Both the position numbers and the translations under genes were made by a program. 64,000 nt of DNA from Ruminococcaceae bacterium FB2012 (GTDB taxonomy: Bacteria; Bacillota; Clostridia; Oscillospirales; Ruminococcaceae). Where the stretch lies: assembly GCA_900104495.1 (NCBI GenBank), contig FMXS01000010.1:62001-126000 (forward strand), given 5' to 3'. The first letter of the stretch is position 1. Each line of letters begins with the position of its first letter. Shown piece by piece: positions 61,508-64,000 of the stretch. A model generated the notes under the pieces. It saw only the letters and a list, made by a program, of their open reading frames with translations. It did not search any database and was not told the DNA's origin.

Positions 61508-61872
61508 TTCTTCTTCTCCTTCCTGTTCAGCTCAAGGCTGATCTCCAGCGCTCTGTCTATCTTTTTCATATCCTTATCGCTCAGTGTTCCGATGTATCTT
61601 CCGAGCCTGTCCTTTGAAACCGTTCTGATCTGCTCCAACAGAGCGATCGACGGGTAGAAGAGCGAATTGGTATGCAGGCGAACGTGGGTAGGGAGCAGTC
61701 TCTTTTGCCTGGTGGTAATAAATGCAACTATCGTTGTAGGGGAGTATTTGTTGCCGGTGTCGTTCTGAATGACCACCGCAGGTCTGCTGCCGGACTGTTC
61801 TGAACCGACTGCCTGTCCTTTGTCCTCGATATTCGTGTAATAGATATCGCCTCGTCTTATCTTCATATTCAT
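61495..61872 (-). CDS. MazF/PemK-family toxin-like protein
   Basis: The ATG at 61872 (MNMKIRRGDIYY) shares one base with the stop of the 48-residue ORF (TGATG), which supports this start; 125 residues. IRRGDIYYTNIEDKGQAVGSEQSGSRPAVVIQND and SPTTIVAFITT are the PemK/MazF barrel. Such proteins cut mRNA. No MazE-type antitoxin is seen; the preceding 48-residue ORF is the only candidate. It overlaps DinG by 13 bases. Confidence 0.8.
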   Translation of the reverse strand: MNMKIRRGDIYYTNIEDKGQAVGSEQSGSRPAVVIQNDTGNKYSPTTIVAFITTRQKRLLPTHVRLHTNSLFYPSIALLEQIRTVSKDRLGRYIGTLSDKDMKKIDRALEISLELNRKEKKKCTR

Positions 61873-62018
61873 CACAGCCTCCATACAGCAACTATTCTCT
61901 CGCCGCAGGAAACAACGGCATTTTTGATCGCTTCTGCTTCCGAGCCTGCCTTTACGGTCACTCTGCGTCTTTCTCCGAATCTGTATTTTTCAATCTCAAC
62001 GATGTAGTAATGTTTCAT
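61872..62018 (-). CDS. 48-residue protein upstream of MazF-like gene
   Basis: Frame ATG 62018 to TGA 61872, with AGGAGGAATTGATA before it. It codes for MKHYYIVEIEKYRFGERRR, then VTVKAGSEAEAIKNAVVSC and a short end. One-base overlap with the MazF-like gene. It is a beta-alpha unit not resembling known MazE, CopG or Phd antitoxins. Its place suggests an antitoxin or regulator, not shown. Confidence 0.55.
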   Translation of the reverse strand: MKHYYIVEIEKYRFGERRRVTVKAGSEAEAIKNAVVSCGERIVAVWRL

Positions 62019-62569
62019 TATCAATTCCTCCTATGGTTATGTATAAGCGGATACAGTCCAGCCGTACCCGCCTTATCGTTTTGCCTTTTCGGTCTCTTTT
62101 GAAAACCGACAGAGCATATCTCTATACTCTCTGTCACCTTATGGGGTGACCTTACTGCTGTAAGCACAGCAGCGTTTTCCTTCGATGGCGGAGAACGGAT
62201 CTCTGCTGTTCCGAAGGTGCGTGATATTGTCCGACAGAAGTTCTGCCCCCTCACGCAGCGGGACATTCCGGCAGGCTTGACGTCCTCATCAAGCCACATA
62301 GGACTTTCACCTCCCGGGTTACAATGCCCGAGCCGCTTTATGCGGAAGTACCCGTATCCCAACTTTCATCGCCTGCAAGGGTGGCTGCCCCTGCTGACCA
62401 TACTGTATTTATCGCTCGCCGTGTTCACGGTTCATGGCGTACAGCGGTCACGGCTGACGAGTTCATCGCCCGTCATCGGGATCTGACGTACCGGAGTGTC
62501 TGATATTAAATTGTGTGAGAATTTCTTCTCGCTTGTATAGGGGAAGATGTCGGCCTTTTTACAACCCTT
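62019..62569 (-). ncRNA. candidate long structured RNA or leader, about 550 nt
   Basis: No convincing gene; the frames here lack ribosome sites and known domains. Hairpins crowd it, in plus coordinates: 62133-62150 (GTCACC/GGTGAC), 62155-62172 (CTGCTGT/ACAGCAG, 4-base loop), 62274-62295 (GGCTTGA/TCAAGCC), 62333-62345 (CCGC/GCGG), 62419-62430 (CCGTG/CACGG) and 62469-62480 (CCCG/CGGG). All can fold in the minus-strand transcript between the sigma-like gene and the 48-residue ORF. It may be a leader controlling that operon or a free RNA. I know no family for it. Confidence reflects the fold density only. Confidence 0.45.
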
Positions 62570-63007
62570 TTATTCTTTCTCTCCCATAAGTTTGTAGATG
62601 TTATCCAAAATGCGCTTCTTCTTTTTGTGTATATTTTGCTGTGTGGTTCCGAGCCGATGAGCGCATTCCTGTTCGGTATATTCACAGAAATATATCAGTT
62701 CAATGATCTCTCTGTCAGTCTTTTTCAGCTTTGCGATCGCTTTCATGACCTCGTCAAATGCTGTTTTGGCAAGAACCGAGCCTGCTGTCGGATCGTCATC
62801 GGCTATGAACTCATGGAAGTTTTCAAATGCTCCGTCGTCGCCGCCGATAAGCATCGAGAACTGTATCTCATGCTCATAGAAAGACTCGTTGTTATCGTGG
62901 ATGTTCCACTCTGTCCTCGTATATTCCTCGTAGATCTCCTGGGAGACCTCGATTTCGACCTTCTTGCCTGAAATGGTGTCATACACCTTGATAGTTTTCT
63001 TGTTCAT
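62570..63007 (-). CDS. sigma-like / ICE helix-turn-helix factor
   Basis: 145 residues. The C-terminal part (KLKKTDREIIELIYFCEYTEQECAHRLGTTQQNIHKKKKRILDNIYKLM) is a sigma-70 region 4 type helix-turn-helix. The N-terminal half lacks regions 1-3 and is a short beta-rich part. Such proteins are common just ahead of ICE cargo and may recruit RNA polymerase. Preceded by a 15-residue leader ORF and followed by the structured stretch. Confidence 0.75.
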   Translation of the reverse strand: MNKKTIKVYDTISGKKVEIEVSQEIYEEYTRTEWNIHDNNESFYEHEIQFSMLIGGDDGAFENFHEFIADDDPTAGSVLAKTAFDEVMKAIAKLKKTDREIIELIYFCEYTEQECAHRLGTTQQNIHKKKKRILDNIYKLMGEKE

Positions 63008-63057
63008 TTATTTGACCTCCGTTTTGAATATTCAGTTTTGAAAAGACAAAACGAAGA

Positions 63058-63105
63058 TCATGGATATTTAGCTGTCAGAGACAGCCATTCTGCGTGTTCA
63101 AACAT
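63058..63105 (-). CDS. possible 15-residue leader peptide
   Basis: ATG 63105 to TGA 63058 codes for MFEHAEWLSLTAKYP. A perfect GGGAGG lies 6 bases upstream, inside a 8-bp hairpin (TATCCTCC/GGAGGATA, 63109-63128). The ribosome site is thus within a stem, which suggests translation control of the sigma-like gene 50 bases on. Too short to be sure. Confidence 0.35.
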   Translation of the reverse strand: MFEHAEWLSLTAKYP

Positions 63106-63208
63106 AGTTATCCTCCCTGCGGAGGATACAAAAACAGAGCCTGCGTGACTTGCACACAGACTCTTCTTGCCGAAAAAGGCGCACTAAAGAAAGGGTACAA
63201 GTCCGGCA

Positions 63209-63231
63209 GTTGTTCGGAATTTCCGAACAAC
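63209..63231. promoter_or_regulatory. 23-bp perfect palindrome, operator candidate
   Basis: GTTGTTCGGAA, one central base, TTCCGAACAAC. No T-run follows, so it is not a terminator. A dimeric repressor site is likely. The half site holds GTTCG, as in Gram-positive LexA boxes, but the order of halves and spacing differ from the standard box. Confidence 0.5.
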
Positions 63232-63288
63232 TCCGTTTTGTATCCTCGGCCTTAATGCATATCGGCGTTGAATATATTATTTGTGAAA

Positions 63289-63507
63289 CAAAAAAGGACG
63301 CCGACAGGTTACACTCCTACGGTATGTAGGAATATATCCTGCCGACGTCCTCCTGCGAGATCTCGGTTAAGCGGTCTCTGCCGCTGCCTCAAGCGATAAC
63401 GGGTCCAGCCCATCGGTACAGCCTGCGCCGACGTCATGGACTTGATTGGGCTCTGTTTCAGTCCGGCCATGCACTAAGCAAGCTGCAGTTACTTTTGATA
63501 TTTTGTT
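63289..63507 (-). ncRNA. candidate terminator-ended non-coding RNA of about 220 nt
   Basis: After the zinc-ribbon gene no frame is credible, yet the minus-strand text folds into several hairpins (AGCGG/CCGCT near 63376-63391; GGACT/AGTCC near 63437-63463). It ends in a long stem (63295-63351: AGGACGTCGGCAGG with CCTGTCGGCGTCCT, inner TCCTAC/GTAGGA) followed by TTTTTTG. That is a strong intrinsic terminator. A second copy of GACGTCGGC (63427-63435) could pair with the same 3-prime arm, so an antiterminator form is possible. It is either a small RNA or an attenuator leader. Confidence 0.55.
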
Positions 63508-63723
63508 TTAATATGCCCGATATCTTTCGGGCTCTGTGATCTCTATTATATTGGTGCCGCGCTTCTTCTTGTATCTTGTCATGGCGGCACCGCAGTTACA
63601 GCAGCGCTTTTTGGCTTTGCCGTTTTCGTCCTGGTAAGCTATGATAAGCTCAGAGCAATTGGGGCAGAACCATCTCTGCGGCTCTATATTGAACTTGGTG
63701 GTTTTGAAAACATCATCATACAT
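63508..63723 (-). CDS. zinc-ribbon protein
   Basis: 71 residues. Two CxxC pairs (CPNC and CCNC) spaced by 24 residues, EPQRWFCPNCSELIIAYQDENGKAKKRCCNCGAAMTRYKKKRG, form a zinc ribbon; the end is basic. It lies between LexA and the candidate RNA. Role unknown, perhaps nucleic-acid binding. Confidence 0.65.
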   Translation of the reverse strand: MYDDVFKTTKFNIEPQRWFCPNCSELIIAYQDENGKAKKRCCNCGAAMTRYKKKRGTNIIEITEPERYRAY

Positions 63724-63749
63724 TAACTATCCCTTTCCTCAACTGATTT

Positions 63750-64000
63750 TTACACAATATCTTTCAGCAATTTGATTGCTACTCCCTGTATCCGGAGCTT
63801 GTTTTCATCTACATATATATCTTCCATTTCTTCATTCTCGGGATGCAGGCGGATCATTCTCTTTTCATCATCGTGGAAATATCGCTTGAGTGTAGCCTTT
63901 TCATCTTCTATCAGAGCGACTATTACCTGTCCGTCATCTGCGTGCTCCTGCTTCCTTACGATCACAAGGTCTCCGTCATCGATGCCGATATCGATCATAG
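63750..64000 (-). CDS. LexA-like repressor, C-terminal part, cut by window end
   Basis: Residues MIDIGIDDGDLVIVRKQEH, ATLKRYFHDDEKRMIRLHPEN and IQGVAIKLLKD form the S24 peptidase/LexA domain. The bases at the edge (CT before ATG) allow the Ser of the SM pair (catalytic). The Lys is expected in VKR-type text and is seen here as LKR (TLKRYF). The DNA-binding part is beyond the window. It could be host LexA or an ICE repressor that releases the element under DNA damage. Confidence 0.75.
   Translation of the reverse strand, partial: MIDIGIDDGDLVIVRKQEHADDGQVIVALIEDEKATLKRYFHDDEKRMIRLHPENEEMEDIYVDENKLRIQGVAIKLLKDIV

Noticed and set aside
62021..62362. 113-residue frame on the minus strand
   Set aside because: No ribosome site, odd composition, and it lies in a stretch of hairpins; better seen as RNA.
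62019..62569. Group II intron fragment
   Set aside because: The text GGAGGTGAAAGTCC is intron-like, but I see no domain V hairpin, no GTGCG start and no reverse transcriptase.
63209..63231. Standard Gram-positive SOS box
   Set aside because: The standard box is CGAAC-4-GTTCG; here the halves are in the opposite order with a 7-base spacing, so I only call it an operator candidate.

Overview
The window looks like part of the chromosome of a low-to-mid G+C Gram-positive gut or rumen bacterium, most likely a Ruminococcus-type Oscillospiraceae. The signs are AGGAGG ribosome sites, TTGACA-17-TATAAT promoters, a PPKTG-anchored giant surface protein, SpoVG, LexA, and proteins with the YAWFT-type (SipW/TasA-like) signal end. 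It is dominated by one large integrative and conjugative element (ICE) coded almost entirely on the minus strand. No tRNA, rRNA or CRISPR array was seen.

Layout. 1-8.6 kb is a mosaic edge: an incomplete tyrosine integrase, an IstB fragment fused to a decayed serine recombinase, a surface or secreted protein, a DUF6465 gene split by an IS1595-family element with a clean 8-bp target duplication, a SLOG/DUF1273 protein, an XRE regulator and a CoiA-like protein. 8.8-14.9 kb is a complete type I restriction-modification operon (hsdM-hsdS-hsdR, plus strand). 15-18.9 kb is the mobilisation block: a relaxase fused to Sel1-like repeats, an accessory protein, a palindrome-rich probable oriT and a DUF6103 protein. 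19-33.9 kb is the conjugation machine: NlpC/P60-like protein, VirB4 and its N-terminal partner, small membrane protein, NYN-domain protein, VirB6/TrbL-like protein, VirD4, Toprim protein and VirB2-like pilin. 34-41.8 kb codes for a 2250-residue CnaB-repeat surface protein with an N-terminal NlpC/P60 domain, and a transglutaminase-like lipoprotein. 41.9-53.9 kb is an establishment or anti-defence cargo block: SpoVG, YodL/DUF3846 protein, antirepressor, Dam and a C5 methyltransferase fusion, pentapeptide protein, DUF4314, ribbon-helix-helix proteins and two DUF6329-like paralogues. 54.2-57.1 kb holds a second copy of the same IS and a decayed paralogue of the 2.4-kb surface protein. 57.4-64 kb has a large serine recombinase, DinG-like helicase, MazF/PemK-like protein, sigma-like factor, two long non-coding stretches that look like structured RNA, a zinc-ribbon protein and a LexA C-terminus cut by the window end.

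How it works together: the recombinases would move the element, the relaxase, VirD4 and VirB proteins transfer it, methyltransferases and small accessory proteins probably protect it in a new host, and LexA, sigma-like and XRE proteins are candidate regulators. The most striking unexplained pattern is that at least eight ICE proteins with unrelated folds end in the same short acidic-hydrophobic tail (D/E, D/E, D, I/F/M, E/S/D, M at or next to the C-terminus). I propose this as a shared sorting or transfer tag. Other leads are about 550 nt and 220 nt of probable structured RNA (62.0-62.6 and 63.3-63.5 kb), repeated intrinsic terminators inside the conjugation gene string, and several gene-sized proteins too short for routine ORF calling.
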